A stretch of DNA of 64,000 nt from Paludibacteraceae bacterium (GTDB taxonomy: Bacteria; Bacteroidota; Bacteroidia; Bacteroidales; Paludibacteraceae), in contig JAGBVI010000063.1 in NCBI GenBank assembly GCA_017630395.1, forward strand, positions 50,646 to 114,645, in the 5' to 3' direction. The notes beneath the pieces were generated by a model, which was not told where the DNA came from, made no database searches, and was given only the letters and a program-made list of their open reading frames with translations. Shown piece after piece: positions 20,395-30,133 of this stretch (position 1 is the first letter of the stretch; each line of letters opens with the position of its first letter). Made by a program: the position numbers and the translations under genes.

Positions 20395-21162
20395 ATGATA
20401 CCATCAATAAATACAATAATTATTATATTGTTCGTATTGGTGATGATTGTAGTCATTGACTCAATCTACAGACGATTAAAACCTTTCATTTTTGCAAGGA
20501 GAGGAGAGGTTATGGCTGCTATTCGCTTGTTAATGCTTCCGAGCGACAAGTACAAAGTTATAAATTCAGTTCTTTTAAAAGCAAATTGGGGGAATTGCCA
20601 AATTGATCATGTTATTGTTTCTTCATTTGGGATATTTGTATTAGAGATTAAAAATTGTAAGGGAACAATTTATGGTGGAGATAATAGTGAAAAATGGACT
20701 CGTTTTTTGAAAAATCGCAAATATGAATTGGTTAATCCGATAAAGCAAAATGCCAACCATATTAAAGTGCTGAAGGAGTTTTTAAAGGTAGATTGTCCTT
20801 TTTATTCTGTTATTGTTTTTAACAATAAAGCAAAAGTAAGGTCTAATGCGGAAACAGCTTTACTGACTAAACAAAAAGATTTAATAGAAGATATAAAGAG
20901 GCAAAATACAATAGTTTTAAGTCGGGACGAGATGGAAGAAATTGCTGACAAAATAAAGCAATACAGTGCCGGTTTTATTGCGAGTACAATGAAACACAAC
21001 AAAAAAGCAAGAGTTGATATAAAGAGGAGGATTTTTTCGGTTTCTGATGAAATTTGTCCTGAATGTGGTGCAAAATTAACCATTAGAAAAAGTGAGTATG
21101 GAGAATTTTTAAGTTGTTCGAATTATCCTAAGTGTAACTATTCTCATAGATTTATCCTATAA
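20395..21162 (+). CDS. NERD-domain protein with topoisomerase-type zinc finger
   Basis: 255 residues. An N-terminal membrane helix (about 5-22) precedes a NERD nuclease-related domain (about 35-145: NSVLLKANWGNCQIDHVIVS, FGIFVLEIKNCKG, TRFLKNRKYELVNPIKQN). The DHVIV and ExK residues fit the PD-(D/E)xK-like core. The last 40 residues hold a four-cysteine ribbon (CPECGAKLTIRKSEYGEFLSC, then CNY), as in the C-terminal fingers of topoisomerase I. The combination suggests a membrane-attached nucleic-acid enzyme; the substrate is unknown. It is a single gene in the family's usual arrangement. Confidence 0.88.
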   Translation: MIPSINTIIIILFVLVMIVVIDSIYRRLKPFIFARRGEVMAAIRLLMLPSDKYKVINSVLLKANWGNCQIDHVIVSSFGIFVLEIKNCKGTIYGGDNSEKWTRFLKNRKYELVNPIKQNANHIKVLKEFLKVDCPFYSVIVFNNKAKVRSNAETALLTKQKDLIEDIKRQNTIVLSRDEMEEIADKIKQYSAGFIASTMKHNKKARVDIKRRIFSVSDEICPECGAKLTIRKSEYGEFLSCSNYPKCNYSHRFIL

Positions 21163-21655
21163 TCCTTTTTATTTAATATAATATTGATTTATGTTAGTTA
21201 CTATAAATTTATTTTGTATAATTTTTGAATTTATTTCGAGTAGATTCTAGAGCGAAAGAAAGGAACCGATAGCTTTGACTAATTGATAAACGGTAAGTTG
21301 CCGAAATTGAATATAATCAACCTTCAAAATCATCACACCTCAATTGGTAGGACCTCCCATAAAGCTGAGAATTAATTGATTTCACCTTCCAACTATATTC
21401 TAATTAGGGAGTTGATAGAAATAATCTCAAAGAATTTATAAATTAATAAATTTTAAGTATAAAGGGAATGGAATACGTCTATATTTATTTTACTTTTGTA
21501 GATTGAAGATAGATAAAGTTGATTTAATAGCAGATTGCAGCCCATCTTTGAATGGAGGGAAATGACTGAATGAGGGTTTATTGGCTGAGAATTAGCTTGT
21601 AAAATCATTTTAAGTTGTTGATTTTCAGAATAAGAATTCAATATTATAAAAAACG
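21163..21655. other. Intergenic region, nothing recognised
   Basis: A 493-bp gap before the AsmA-like gene. It contains no open frame with recognisable homology, no terminator with a T-run and no copy of the repeat families seen elsewhere. A decayed gene or an undetected small RNA cannot be excluded. Confidence 0.4.
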
Positions 21656-24529
21656 ATGAAAAAAGGAATTAAAATTTTAATTGCTGTAGTTGCAAGCATT
21701 TTAGGAATATTGTTAATAGTACCTTTAATGCTAAAAGGAAAAATCAAAGATATTGCAGAAACTACAGCCAATGAGATGTTGGAAGCAAAAGTTTCATTAG
21801 GAGATGTCTCTATGAATTTTTTTAGTGATTTCCCCAACGCTTCGTTAGGAGTAAAAGATGTTGCCATAGTGGGTATTAATGATTTTTCGGGTGATACATT
21901 GGCTAATGTAGGTGAGTTAGATGTGGTTATCAATTTAGCCTCCCTATTTGGCGATTCGTACGAAATTAATGAAGTTGAGTTGAATGATGCAACCCTCAGT
22001 GCAAAGTTGTTGGCAAATGGATTAGCCAACTGGGATATTCTGATTTCGTCTGATTCTACCGAAGTGGAGGAAGATACCACAGCATCATCTCCGTTTAAAT
22101 TGGATTTAGATGATTTCACTGTAAATAATTTATCCGTTAGTTATGATGACCAAATGGATAGCATGTTTGCAGCCGTTAAAGGGTTAGATTTGCAACTAGT
22201 TGGAGATATTAGTTTGGATTTACAGACATTAGCTAATATTGAAAAATTTAAAATGGCTATCGGTCAGCTCATCTATAAAGATGCAAAAGGAAGTTTAGGT
22301 GCAGATCTTAGAAATGTTTCGATGGATTTTTCAGGTAGTATGAGTGACAAGATATCTAACGTATCCACAACTTTAATTGTGGATTCTTTGTCACTTTTAA
22401 TGGAGAATATACCTTACCTTTCTAATGTAAAAACAGAAGCAGAAATAGAGTTAGAAGCCGACTTGGAAAATAATAAATTCAAGTTTGGAAAGAACTACCT
22501 TAAGTTAAATGAGATTAAAGCTAATTTTGAGGGATTTGTACATGTATTAGAATCTTCAATGGATATGGATTTGAAAATCAATACACCTGATATTGATTTT
22601 AAACAAATATTATCTTTAATCCCAATTATCTATAAAGATGATTTTGCATCATTGCAGACAAGTGGAAATGTTAAATTGAATGCGTTTGCAAAAGGTCGTA
22701 TGGCGGGTGATACTTTACCGGAATTGAATATTGATTTGAATATTGCAGATGCGATGTTTAAGTATCCTGATTTGCCAAGTGCAGTTAAAGATATCAATAT
22801 TGCTGCCAATGTAAGAAATAATGGAAATATAACTGATTCAACTCAGCTTTCTGTCCCTCAATTGGCTTTCAATATGGCAGGCAATCCATTTAAAGTCTCT
22901 TTAGGAGTTAAAACACCTATATCCGATCCGGACTTTAATTTTGCTGCTAATGGTAAGTTGGATTTAGGTAAAATTGCAGAGGTGATTCACCTTGAAGATA
23001 TTTCGTTAAAGGGTATTTTTGATGCAGCTTTGGCAGCAGATGGAAAGATGTCTTACATTGATAAAGAGGAGTATGAAAAATTTAATATCAAAGGAGATTT
23101 GAGTCTTGCCGATTTCGTTTTGGATATGTCTTCTTTGAACTATGATGTCTTAATCAATGAGGCAAAATTAGGATTCAGTTCTCAATTTATTAATTTAAAT
23201 GCTGGTTTGACATTAGGCGAGAGCGATGTTGCTTTAAAGGGTAAATTGCAAAACTTTATACAATACATTATGCGAGGCGAAACCATTAAAGGTTCGTTAG
23301 ATGTAAATTCTAAATTGTTGAATGTCTCAGAATTATTAGGCGAAGAAGAGAGTGAAACAGCAGAGGTGGCAGAGGATACAACAACAGGTTCTTCTTCCAT
23401 TCATATCCCAAGTAATTTAGATTTTGCACTAAATGCAAATATTGCTACTTTATTGTACGATGGAATAGAATTAAAAGATATTATTGCAGCTCTTTCTGTA
23501 AAAGATCAGAAGGCAAAGATTAATTCTATCAAGGCCAATACAATGGGAGGAAGTTTAGGTTTAAGTGGAACATTTGATACGCAAGACACTCTTAAACCCG
23601 TTGTGGATTTTGATATTGATGTTAAGGATATGATTATTGCAAAAGTATTTACAGATATTACCACAGCTAATAAATTGGTTCCATTATTAGCAGATGCAAA
23701 CGGTAATTTCTCTATGAATATGGATTTCCACTCTGATATGGATGGCGAATTAAATCCGATTTTAAATAGCATTAATGCAAGCGGAAATTTTATCTCTAAA
23801 GAGGTTGGATTAGACTCTGTTGCGGCACTTGAAAAAATTGCTGAATTGGTAAAATATCCGGCACTGAAAAATCCTTCTTTGAAAGATATTAATATCAAAT
23901 TTTTAATCAAAGATGGTAGAGTGACAGCAGACCCTTTTGAAACATTTATTCAAACGGCTAAATTGAACGTATCTGGTTCTTCTGGTTTGGATCAGACTTT
24001 AGACTATGTAACGACAATTACATTGCCAGAATCTATAAAATCATTGGTTCCATTGGCTATTGATGTTAAAATTGGTGGGACATTCAGAAATCCTAAAATT
24101 TCCATTGGAGCAGAAAAAACATTGGAAAATCTGAAGGAAACAGCTATTGAAACAGTTACAAAAGTTGTAGATGAAGCTAAAGAAAAAGCTATTGCAGCTG
24201 CAAAAGAGAGTAAAGAAAAATTGATTCAAGCTGCCATAAAACAAAAGGAGAATCTTGTTAAGGTAGCAGAAGAATCCGGCAATAAATTGGTTGCAAAAGC
24301 GCAACAACAATCGGATAGTTTACAAGCAAAAGCAAATAATCCGATTGCAAAAGCTGCTGCAAAGAAAACGGGCGATGCATTGGTGAAAAAGGCACAAGAG
24401 CAATCTAAGAAATTAGTAAATGATGCCACTGCTTCCGGAGATAAGTTGATTAATAATGCACAAAAAGAAGGTGATGAACTTATCAATAAAGCCACTTCTG
24501 CAACTGATTCTAAAAATACTAAAGAGTAA
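21656..24529 (+). CDS. AsmA-family protein with helical Lys/Ala-rich tail
   Basis: 957 residues. One N-terminal membrane segment (GIKILIAVVASILGILLIV) is followed by the AsmA N-domain (MLEAKVSLGDVSMNFFSDFPNASL-like region). A long repetitive beta region ends in the AsmA-like C-terminal block (about residues 600-815, with NFSMNMDFHSDMDGELNP and SGSSGLDQTLDYVTTI). AsmA proteins sit in the inner membrane and shape outer-membrane lipid composition. After about residue 820 the chain becomes a 130-residue Lys/Ala/Gln-rich helix made of repeats such as AKEKAIAAAKESKEK and EQSKKLVNDATASGDK. This tail is not part of the core family. Confidence 0.9.
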   Translation: MKKGIKILIAVVASILGILLIVPLMLKGKIKDIAETTANEMLEAKVSLGDVSMNFFSDFPNASLGVKDVAIVGINDFSGDTLANVGELDVVINLASLFGDSYEINEVELNDATLSAKLLANGLANWDILISSDSTEVEEDTTASSPFKLDLDDFTVNNLSVSYDDQMDSMFAAVKGLDLQLVGDISLDLQTLANIEKFKMAIGQLIYKDAKGSLGADLRNVSMDFSGSMSDKISNVSTTLIVDSLSLLMENIPYLSNVKTEAEIELEADLENNKFKFGKNYLKLNEIKANFEGFVHVLESSMDMDLKINTPDIDFKQILSLIPIIYKDDFASLQTSGNVKLNAFAKGRMAGDTLPELNIDLNIADAMFKYPDLPSAVKDINIAANVRNNGNITDSTQLSVPQLAFNMAGNPFKVSLGVKTPISDPDFNFAANGKLDLGKIAEVIHLEDISLKGIFDAALAADGKMSYIDKEEYEKFNIKGDLSLADFVLDMSSLNYDVLINEAKLGFSSQFINLNAGLTLGESDVALKGKLQNFIQYIMRGETIKGSLDVNSKLLNVSELLGEEESETAEVAEDTTTGSSSIHIPSNLDFALNANIATLLYDGIELKDIIAALSVKDQKAKINSIKANTMGGSLGLSGTFDTQDTLKPVVDFDIDVKDMIIAKVFTDITTANKLVPLLADANGNFSMNMDFHSDMDGELNPILNSINASGNFISKEVGLDSVAALEKIAELVKYPALKNPSLKDINIKFLIKDGRVTADPFETFIQTAKLNVSGSSGLDQTLDYVTTITLPESIKSLVPLAIDVKIGGTFRNPKISIGAEKTLENLKETAIETVTKVVDEAKEKAIAAAKESKEKLIQAAIKQKENLVKVAEESGNKLVAKAQQQSDSLQAKANNPIAKAAAKKTGDALVKKAQEQSKKLVNDATASGDKLINNAQKEGDELINKATSATDSKNTKE

Positions 24530-24559
24530 TTTGCTCTGAATTTGAAAATAGTATCAAAA

Positions 24560-24618
24560 GAACTGTGTGTTTTACAGCTCAGCTTTCAGAGTTTAAAATA
24601 CACAGTTCATTTTTTTTA
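24560..24618 (+). terminator. Rho-independent terminator of the AsmA-like gene
   Basis: GAACTGTGTGTTTTA (24560-24574) pairs with TAAAATACACAGTTC (24594-24608) with one mismatch, followed directly by A and a run of eight T. It lies 30 bp after the stop codon. Confidence 0.85.
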
Positions 24619-24669
24619 GAGAGTCTTCTAAACATAACAATCTGATTTTTTTTGCATTCAATAATTTAT

Positions 24670-24677
24670 TATTTTTG
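24670..24677 (+). promoter_or_regulatory. -7 box upstream of the CvfB-like gene
   Basis: TATTTTTG matches TAnnTTTG. A TTTG at 24651-24654 lies only 15 bp upstream, shorter than usual. If used, the leader (about 275 nt) would contain the whole MITE copy at 24736-24934. Confidence 0.4.
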
Positions 24678-24735
24678 CAACACGAAAAGATTTGTTTTAT
24701 CTTGTGTGATGGATAATATTTTAGAGAGAAATTTA

Positions 24736-24934
24736 AGCAGTTGTTTAAATTTTATATCGAGCATATTTGAGAGCGATTTTTAAGATTATTCTTATTTTTC
24801 TTTAGTAGTTTGTAGCACTCTATTCTCAAAAAAAAAGAGTAGTAAAAATAGACTGAAGAGTGCCTCAAAAAGGTCGAAAGAGAGAGAGTAAGAACTCAAA
24901 ATAAAATACAATAATAAAATTCAAAACAACTTCT
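24736..24934. repeat. MITE-like palindromic element, copy 1
   Basis: About 199 bp. The ends AGCAGTTGTTTAAATTTTAT and the inverse of ATAAAATTCAAAACAACTTCT form terminal inverted repeats. The interior is an imperfect palindrome whose centre has opposed ATTCTCAAAAAAAAAGAGTA sequence. It encodes no protein and is related to the copies at 25784, 60000 and 63865. It ends 22 bp before the ATG of the CvfB-like gene and so probably lies in its leader. Confidence 0.8.
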
Positions 24935-24956
24935 AAGGTGAATTAAGATTGGTAAA

Positions 24957-25796
24957 ATGATGGAAATAGGAAAAATAAATAGTGCAACAATCAATTCTAT
25001 AGATAAAGATTCTGTAACTATCTGTTTGGCAGATGGAACAATTTTGTCTATGGATAAAAAAGAGATGAAAGAAGAGTATGGTGAGAATGCAACTCTTGAA
25101 GTGTTCATATACAATGATAGTAAAGTAGGTTTGGTTGCTACTCAAAGAATTCCGTATGCTATTGTTGGAGAATTTGATTTTTTGGAGGTTGTTAAAGTTA
25201 CAAAAGATGGAGCTCTATTAGACTGGGGAATCAAGAAAAATCTCTTTCTTCCGAGTAGAGAGCAGACAACCCGCTTAATAGAAGGAGAATCTTATTTGGT
25301 ATATGTTTTGTACGATGATAATACAAAACAAATTATTGGAACAATGCATATAGACGAGTATTTGAGTGATGAACTTCCAACATTCAAGAGAAATGAAGAG
25401 GTGGAAATTTTGGTAATCAAAGAGACTCCTTTGGGCTTTAAGGCAATTATTAATGATAAATTTCAAGGTCTCATATATCATAACGAAGTCTTTGAACATG
25501 TGTGTCCCGGTATGCGTACACAAGCCTACATCAAAAGTATTCGAGAAGATGGTAAGATAGATTTAGCTCTTCAAAAACAGGGTTATGATGCTATAGAAAC
25601 AATTGCAGAGCAGTTATTAAAAGAACTTGAACGTCATGGTGGATTTTTGCCGGTGACAGACAAGACAGATTCAGAAACCATTGGAAATAAGTTTGGATGT
25701 AGTAAAAAGAACTTTAAAAAGGCAGTTGGTGCACTATATAAGCAAAGACAAATAGATATTGAAGAGAAAGGAATCCGATTATTAGAAGTTGTTTAA
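24957..25796 (+). CDS. CvfB-like S1 RNA-binding protein
   Basis: 279 residues. Tandem S1-like beta barrels (about 1-60, 65-135, 140-215; for example VVKVTKDGALLDWGIKKNLF and GFKAIINDKFQGLIYHNEVF) are followed by a C-terminal winged helix (about 215-279, with GCSKKNFKKAVGALYKQRQI). CvfB/YitL proteins bind RNA and affect virulence gene expression in Firmicutes; the role here is unknown. The gene lies between two MITEs. The last codons and the stop (GAA GTT GTT TAA) lie inside the terminal inverted repeat of the downstream element. The start could be either ATG of the ATGATG pair. Confidence 0.88.
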   Translation: MMEIGKINSATINSIDKDSVTICLADGTILSMDKKEMKEEYGENATLEVFIYNDSKVGLVATQRIPYAIVGEFDFLEVVKVTKDGALLDWGIKKNLFLPSREQTTRLIEGESYLVYVLYDDNTKQIIGTMHIDEYLSDELPTFKRNEEVEILVIKETPLGFKAIINDKFQGLIYHNEVFEHVCPGMRTQAYIKSIREDGKIDLALQKQGYDAIETIAEQLLKELERHGGFLPVTDKTDSETIGNKFGCSKKNFKKAVGALYKQRQIDIEEKGIRLLEVV

Positions 25797-25978
25797 ATTT
25801 AATTTCGAGCCTATTTGAGAGAGATTTTTAAATCTTTTTTAGTCTTCTTTTGCAGAAAATCGTGGACTATTATCAAAAAAGGAGACTAAAAATAGGTTAA
25901 AAAGAATCTCAAAGATGCCGAAAATAAAAGAGTGAAACTCTAATTTTTGTTTTTTGCAATAAAATTTAAACAGCTTCT
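25784..25978. repeat. MITE-like palindromic element, copy 2
   Basis: 195 bp. The left end AGAAGTTGTTTAAATTT (25784-25800) and the right end AAATTTAAACAGCTTCT (25962-25978) are inverted with one mismatch. Internal arms (TTAGTCTTCTTTT and AAAAAAGGAGACTAAAAAT) make most of the element foldable. The left end overlaps the last codons and stop of the CvfB-like gene. The remaining 120 bp to ispE show nothing further. Confidence 0.85.
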
Positions 25979-26101
25979 TATAATATCGATAGAATCTTTA
26001 TAAAATCAGTAGAACCAATGATTGTAAGCTCGTTAGATCTACTGATTTAAGGATTGTTAAAAGGCTTTGAATTTACCATCGTAATTATGTTGAATTACCC
26101 T

Positions 26102-26926
26102 TTAGTTTACAGAACCTAGAAGTTCTTGAAAGACGTACATTCCATTAAATTTGTCACTTAAATCAATAGGTTGTTTGAATAATCCAAATACAGATGAGCC
26201 GGAGCCGGACATAGATGCATATATAGCATCATTTTCGTATAAGATGTCTTTAATTTTTGCTATTTCAGGAAATAATTCAAAAACGCTGATTTCAAAATCA
26301 TTTTTTATATTCCCTTTCCATTGATGTATAGGGTAATTAATCATTGTAGTCAACTTGCATTGAGAAGGTCTCGGAACCACTAAAGAGTAGGCATTTTGAG
26401 TAGAAACAAAAACATTCGGTTTTACTAAAACGAAGTAGAGGCCTTGCATAGAGAAAGAAATAGGTTCAATAATATCTCCGATACCGGTTACGTAGGCAGG
26501 TCTATTTTCGATAAAAAAAGGACAGTCAGCCCCTAACTTTTTGGCAATACTTTTTAGTTTTTCAATAGATAATTCTAAAGAAAATAGGTCATTGAGAGCT
26601 TTTAGCATAAAGGCTGCATCAGAAGAGCCACCTCCAAGTCCGGCACCAAATGGAATCACCTTGTTCATATATATTTTTACAGGCGGCAAATTGTATTCTG
26701 ACTTCAATAAATTGTAAGCTTTCATTACAAGATTAGATTCGATAGGACCATCGATTTTGAGTCCTTCAATAATCATTTCTGTAGTTCCATCATTGGCCTC
26801 TACTACCTCAAGAATCTCTTTGAGAGGTATGGGATAAAACACACTTTCTATATTGTGATAATTATCCGGACGTTTTTCAACGATATTTAGTCCGATATTA
26901 ATCTTTGCATTTGGAAAAACAACCAT
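26102..26926 (-). CDS. ispE: 4-diphosphocytidyl-2-C-methyl-D-erythritol kinase
   Basis: 274 residues from the ATG at 26926, where the conserved MVVFPNAKINIGLNIVEKRP begins; the in-frame ATG at 26950 adds eight hydrophobic residues not seen in the family. The GHMP ATP-binding loop is PFGAGLGGGSSDAAFM (about residues 90-105) and the C-terminal motif is MSGSGSSVFGLF. IspE phosphorylates CDP-ME in the non-mevalonate isoprenoid pathway in the cytoplasm. The gene stands alone on this strand. Confidence 0.95.
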   Translation of the reverse strand: MVVFPNAKINIGLNIVEKRPDNYHNIESVFYPIPLKEILEVVEANDGTTEMIIEGLKIDGPIESNLVMKAYNLLKSEYNLPPVKIYMNKVIPFGAGLGGGSSDAAFMLKALNDLFSLELSIEKLKSIAKKLGADCPFFIENRPAYVTGIGDIIEPISFSMQGLYFVLVKPNVFVSTQNAYSLVVPRPSQCKLTTMINYPIHQWKGNIKNDFEISVFELFPEIAKIKDILYENDAIYASMSGSGSSVFGLFKQPIDLSDKFNGMYVFQELLGSVN

Positions 26927-27185
26927 AAAAATTATATTTAATATTGTCAAACATCAAAACACTCCCCAAATTACATCAAAAGTATTGGGCAGATGTAATG
27001 AAGAGTCCTATTACTCAAAAATATTATCTAATCAGTACCAATAAAAAAGTATGATTAGCCCAATAAAATTTACGGCAAATTTATAATAAGTTATTAGGAA
27101 AAAAAATAAAATAAATTTAATAAGTATAGAATAAATTCTAATATTTTGTTTATATTTACGAATCAAAAAATGAAAAGTAGTTGTT

Positions 27186-28298
27186 ATGGAAGATCGTTTA
27201 GTTACTGTGGCAATTCACACTTATGAAAAGGCGCAAATTTTAAAATCAGTGCTTGAGATTCATGGAATTGACGCATATATTCATAATGTAAACCAAATTT
27301 TGCCGGTAATTTCCGCCGGGGTCAGGGTTCGTATTCGCGAAAGTGATTTACCCAAAGCTTTGGCTGTTATTGAGGATATGAACAATACAGAAGCTGTTTA
27401 TAAGGCCTTGGAGGAAGTAAATAAACAATCCATGGTGTTGTTACCGATAGATTTTTCAGACTACTCTCTGAAAGCTTGTGAATTTGGTTTTAATTTTGCA
27501 GCGATTAATAGGGCAGAAGTCGTTTTATTTCATGCATATTTGCCGCCATCTTTCAGTTCTATGCCCATAGGAGATGTTATTAATTATGACAATCACAAGG
27601 ATGATGACACAATTAGGAAGATGTTAGAGAAGTCGAAGAGTGAGATTGATAAGTTATGTGTAATAATTGATGAAAAGATTAATTCTGGAGCTTGGCCCAA
27701 CGTAAAGTATAGAAAAGTATTGAGAGAAGGTGTTCCGGAAGAGCAAATCATAGGTTATGCAGAACGCCATAAACCCTTGTCTATTGTCATGGGAACAAGA
27801 GGAAAAGATCAAAAAGATGCCGATTTGATTGGCAGTGTAACTGCAGAGATTATAGAAAGAGCAAGAGTTCCGGTATTTACTATTCCTGAAAATATTATGT
27901 TGAATAAGATAGAAGATATTAAAAATATTGCCTATTCAACAAATTTTGAGGATAAAGATTTGATAGCATTTGAAAAGTTGGTCTCATTTTTGAAGCCATA
28001 CAATTTCAAAATACACTTTATACACTACAACAATAATGACGACAATTGGGCGGAAATTAAGTTGAGTGGAATAAAAGAGTATTTTCAAAAACATTATTCG
28101 GATATAGAGTTCGAATATCACTTGCTGGATGGAGAGGATATTTTGTCTGCATACGATAAGTTTATACATGATAATAATATTGACGTAGTATCTATGACAA
28201 CTCATAGAAGGAATTTATTTTCAAGATTGTTTAACCCAAGTATGGCAAGAAAAATGGTATTCCATACAGATACACCAATGTTGGTTTTTCATGCATAA
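27186..28298 (+). CDS. Tandem universal stress protein with DUF2007-like N-terminus
   Basis: 370 residues in three parts. Residues 1-65 resemble DUF2007 signal-transducing domains (TVAIHTYEKAQILKSVLEIHG). Residues 80-235 form a UspA domain with the nucleotide motif GTRGKDQKDADLIGS followed by AEIIERARVPVFTIP. Residues 240-370 form a second, weaker Usp domain ending MVFHTDTPMLVFHA. Usp proteins bind ATP or AMP and act in stress adaptation. The gene heads a probable operon with a lytic transglycosylase (20 bp gap) and a small exported protein. Confidence 0.88.
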   Translation: MEDRLVTVAIHTYEKAQILKSVLEIHGIDAYIHNVNQILPVISAGVRVRIRESDLPKALAVIEDMNNTEAVYKALEEVNKQSMVLLPIDFSDYSLKACEFGFNFAAINRAEVVLFHAYLPPSFSSMPIGDVINYDNHKDDDTIRKMLEKSKSEIDKLCVIIDEKINSGAWPNVKYRKVLREGVPEEQIIGYAERHKPLSIVMGTRGKDQKDADLIGSVTAEIIERARVPVFTIPENIMLNKIEDIKNIAYSTNFEDKDLIAFEKLVSFLKPYNFKIHFIHYNNNDDNWAEIKLSGIKEYFQKHYSDIEFEYHLLDGEDILSAYDKFIHDNNIDVVSMTTHRRNLFSRLFNPSMARKMVFHTDTPMLVFHA

Positions 28299-28318
28299 AA
28301 CCATAAATATAAAGACTG

Positions 28319-29272
28319 ATGAAAAATATAGGGATGATTATTAGTATGTTTCTTTTGGTAATTTGTTGCACTTGTTCAGCAGAAAACCAGTTGAAATCTG
28401 AGAATGGAGAAAATGCAGTAAGGTATTGGGCTCCACAAATACCGGAGTCGGTAACCTTTTGTGGCGAAAATGTTAATCTTAGTAATTACTATCTGCGAGA
28501 GCGTTTTGACAGGGAATTATTAAGTTTTAGTTATTGGCATTCGCAAGTTTTTTTGATGATTAAAAGAGCCAATAAGTTTTTTCCGATTATAGAACCTATT
28601 TTGAAAGAAAATGGTGTTCCGGAAGATTTTAAATATTTGGCATTGATAGAGAGTAACTTAGATCAGAGAGCCGTATCTCCGGCAAAAGCTGCGGGTATTT
28701 GGCAGTTACTACCTACAACAGCGAAAGAGTATGGTTTGATTGTTAATGATGATGTAGATGAGCGTTATAATGTTGAAAAATCAACAAAAGCTGCTTGTGA
28801 TTTTCTAAAAAGATCTTATGAGAAGACCGGAAATTGGGTGACAGCTGCTGCCGCTTATAATACGGGACTCGCTAGGGTTTTAAAGCAAATTGAACTTCAA
28901 AAAACTAGCAATTATTTTGAAATGTTGTTTGGAGAAGAGACCAATCGTTATGTTTTTAGAATAATTTTAGCTAAATTTGTACTCGAAAATCCTAAAGAGT
29001 TAGGATTTTTCTTAAAGAAGGAGGATTTGTATTATCCTATGAAGGCTGATATTGTTAAGGTTGATTCTTCAGTCCCTAATTTGACAGATTTTGCTATCGA
29101 AAAGGGAATAAACTATCAGTTACTAAAAGATGCTAATCCTTGGTTGAGAACAAATAAGATAATTAATAACGAACGTAAAGAATTATTTATAAAGATTCCA
29201 ACGCAAGAATATTTGAAAAATCCAGAAAAGGGAGGGAGAGTTCATTTTGAAAATTGGGTTGTGAATCCTTAA
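28319..29272 (+). CDS. Lytic transglycosylase (SLT/GH23)
   Basis: 317 residues with an N-terminal signal (IGMIISMFLLVICCTCSA, possibly a lipoprotein signal through CTC). The SLT domain covers about residues 85-235. Catalytic Glu111 is in ALIESNLDQRAVS, followed by KAAGIWQLLPTTAKEYG and AAAAYNTGLARV. The C-terminal 70 residues resemble a single LysM-like or MltD-type module (VDSSVPNLTDFAIEKGINYQ). It cleaves peptidoglycan glycan strands to anhydro-muropeptides in the periplasm. It is the second gene of the Usp operon. Confidence 0.9.
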   Translation: MKNIGMIISMFLLVICCTCSAENQLKSENGENAVRYWAPQIPESVTFCGENVNLSNYYLRERFDRELLSFSYWHSQVFLMIKRANKFFPIIEPILKENGVPEDFKYLALIESNLDQRAVSPAKAAGIWQLLPTTAKEYGLIVNDDVDERYNVEKSTKAACDFLKRSYEKTGNWVTAAAAYNTGLARVLKQIELQKTSNYFEMLFGEETNRYVFRIILAKFVLENPKELGFFLKKEDLYYPMKADIVKVDSSVPNLTDFAIEKGINYQLLKDANPWLRTNKIINNERKELFIKIPTQEYLKNPEKGGRVHFENWVVNP

Positions 29273-29299
29273 TACTAACTCGGAAAAAAGTCTTTTATT

Positions 29300-29779
29300 A
29301 TGAAACGATTTTATAATTTTATATTTTTAGGTATGTTGATATTTTTCTGTGGAAATGTATCAGCACAAGTGGCTTGCTTTAAATCATTTAGAGAAACCAA
29401 AGGTCTTGTTACTCCTAAATCGAATGGATTATATGTATGGGGACCTTGGGAACAGAGTAATGCTTATGTATTATTAGATATGAGCAAAAAGAATATTTTA
29501 GTTCACGACGCAATCGGTAATACAACTAAAGAATTTGAGATCTTTGATAAGCCGGAAAATTGGACTCGAAAAAAGAATTACAAAGTAATCAAATTTGAAT
29601 GCATGGAGAAGGTAACCATGGAAAAATTTTATGTTCGTTTGTACGAATATGATTCTGGAGAATTTAGAGTAACAGTTATGGATCCTAAAAATGCCACCAG
29701 ATATTCTGTTGTATATATTAATGAAGATGAGGTTCCGGATAATGTAAATTTTTCTGAAACTACAGCTAAAGCAGAATAA
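29300..29779 (+). CDS. Small exported protein of unknown function
   Basis: 159 residues. The N-terminus (MKRFYNFIFLGMLIFFCGNV, then SAQ) is a clear signal peptide with cleavage after SAQ. The mature part is mixed alpha/beta with Trp-rich YVWGPWEQSNAYVLLDMSKK and a charged C-terminus. I do not recognise the family. It lies 27 bp after the lytic transglycosylase and is probably cotranscribed, so a periplasmic or outer-membrane role is likely. Confidence 0.7.
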   Translation: MKRFYNFIFLGMLIFFCGNVSAQVACFKSFRETKGLVTPKSNGLYVWGPWEQSNAYVLLDMSKKNILVHDAIGNTTKEFEIFDKPENWTRKKNYKVIKFECMEKVTMEKFYVRLYEYDSGEFRVTVMDPKNATRYSVVYINEDEVPDNVNFSETTAKAE

Positions 29780-30133
29780 TATTTGTGCTTTCAATAGGTA
29801 TGGTTATGGAACTTTCAAACTTCTATGCGTACCAAGAATCCTTTCATAGTCAATGTTTCTTTTAAGACTATGAAGGGAAATTTGCCATGGCGGAATCGAT
29901 GTAGATGATGCTCAAGTTATCTATCAAGGTGTTAATTCGGTTCCTTTGAAGATTGTAGTGATGCAAGTAAATAAATTCCTTTTAAGAAATACCAAAAAAT
30001 GCTACAAAAATTTGATAGATTAATTAAGTATTTTCTTTCTATTGTTTTTTTTGTGTTGTGATTTTATTTAAGGATAATAACTTTTGTTATTAGGCTTCTT
30101 GTTATGCTTAACAATTAAGACGAAGAGAATAGC
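29780..30133. other. Intergenic region, nothing recognised
   Basis: This gap between the Usp operon and the decayed ATPase gene carries short frames only. Two ATG-started fragments around 29820-29930 have no recognisable similarity. No repeat copy or strong hairpin is seen. Confidence 0.35.
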
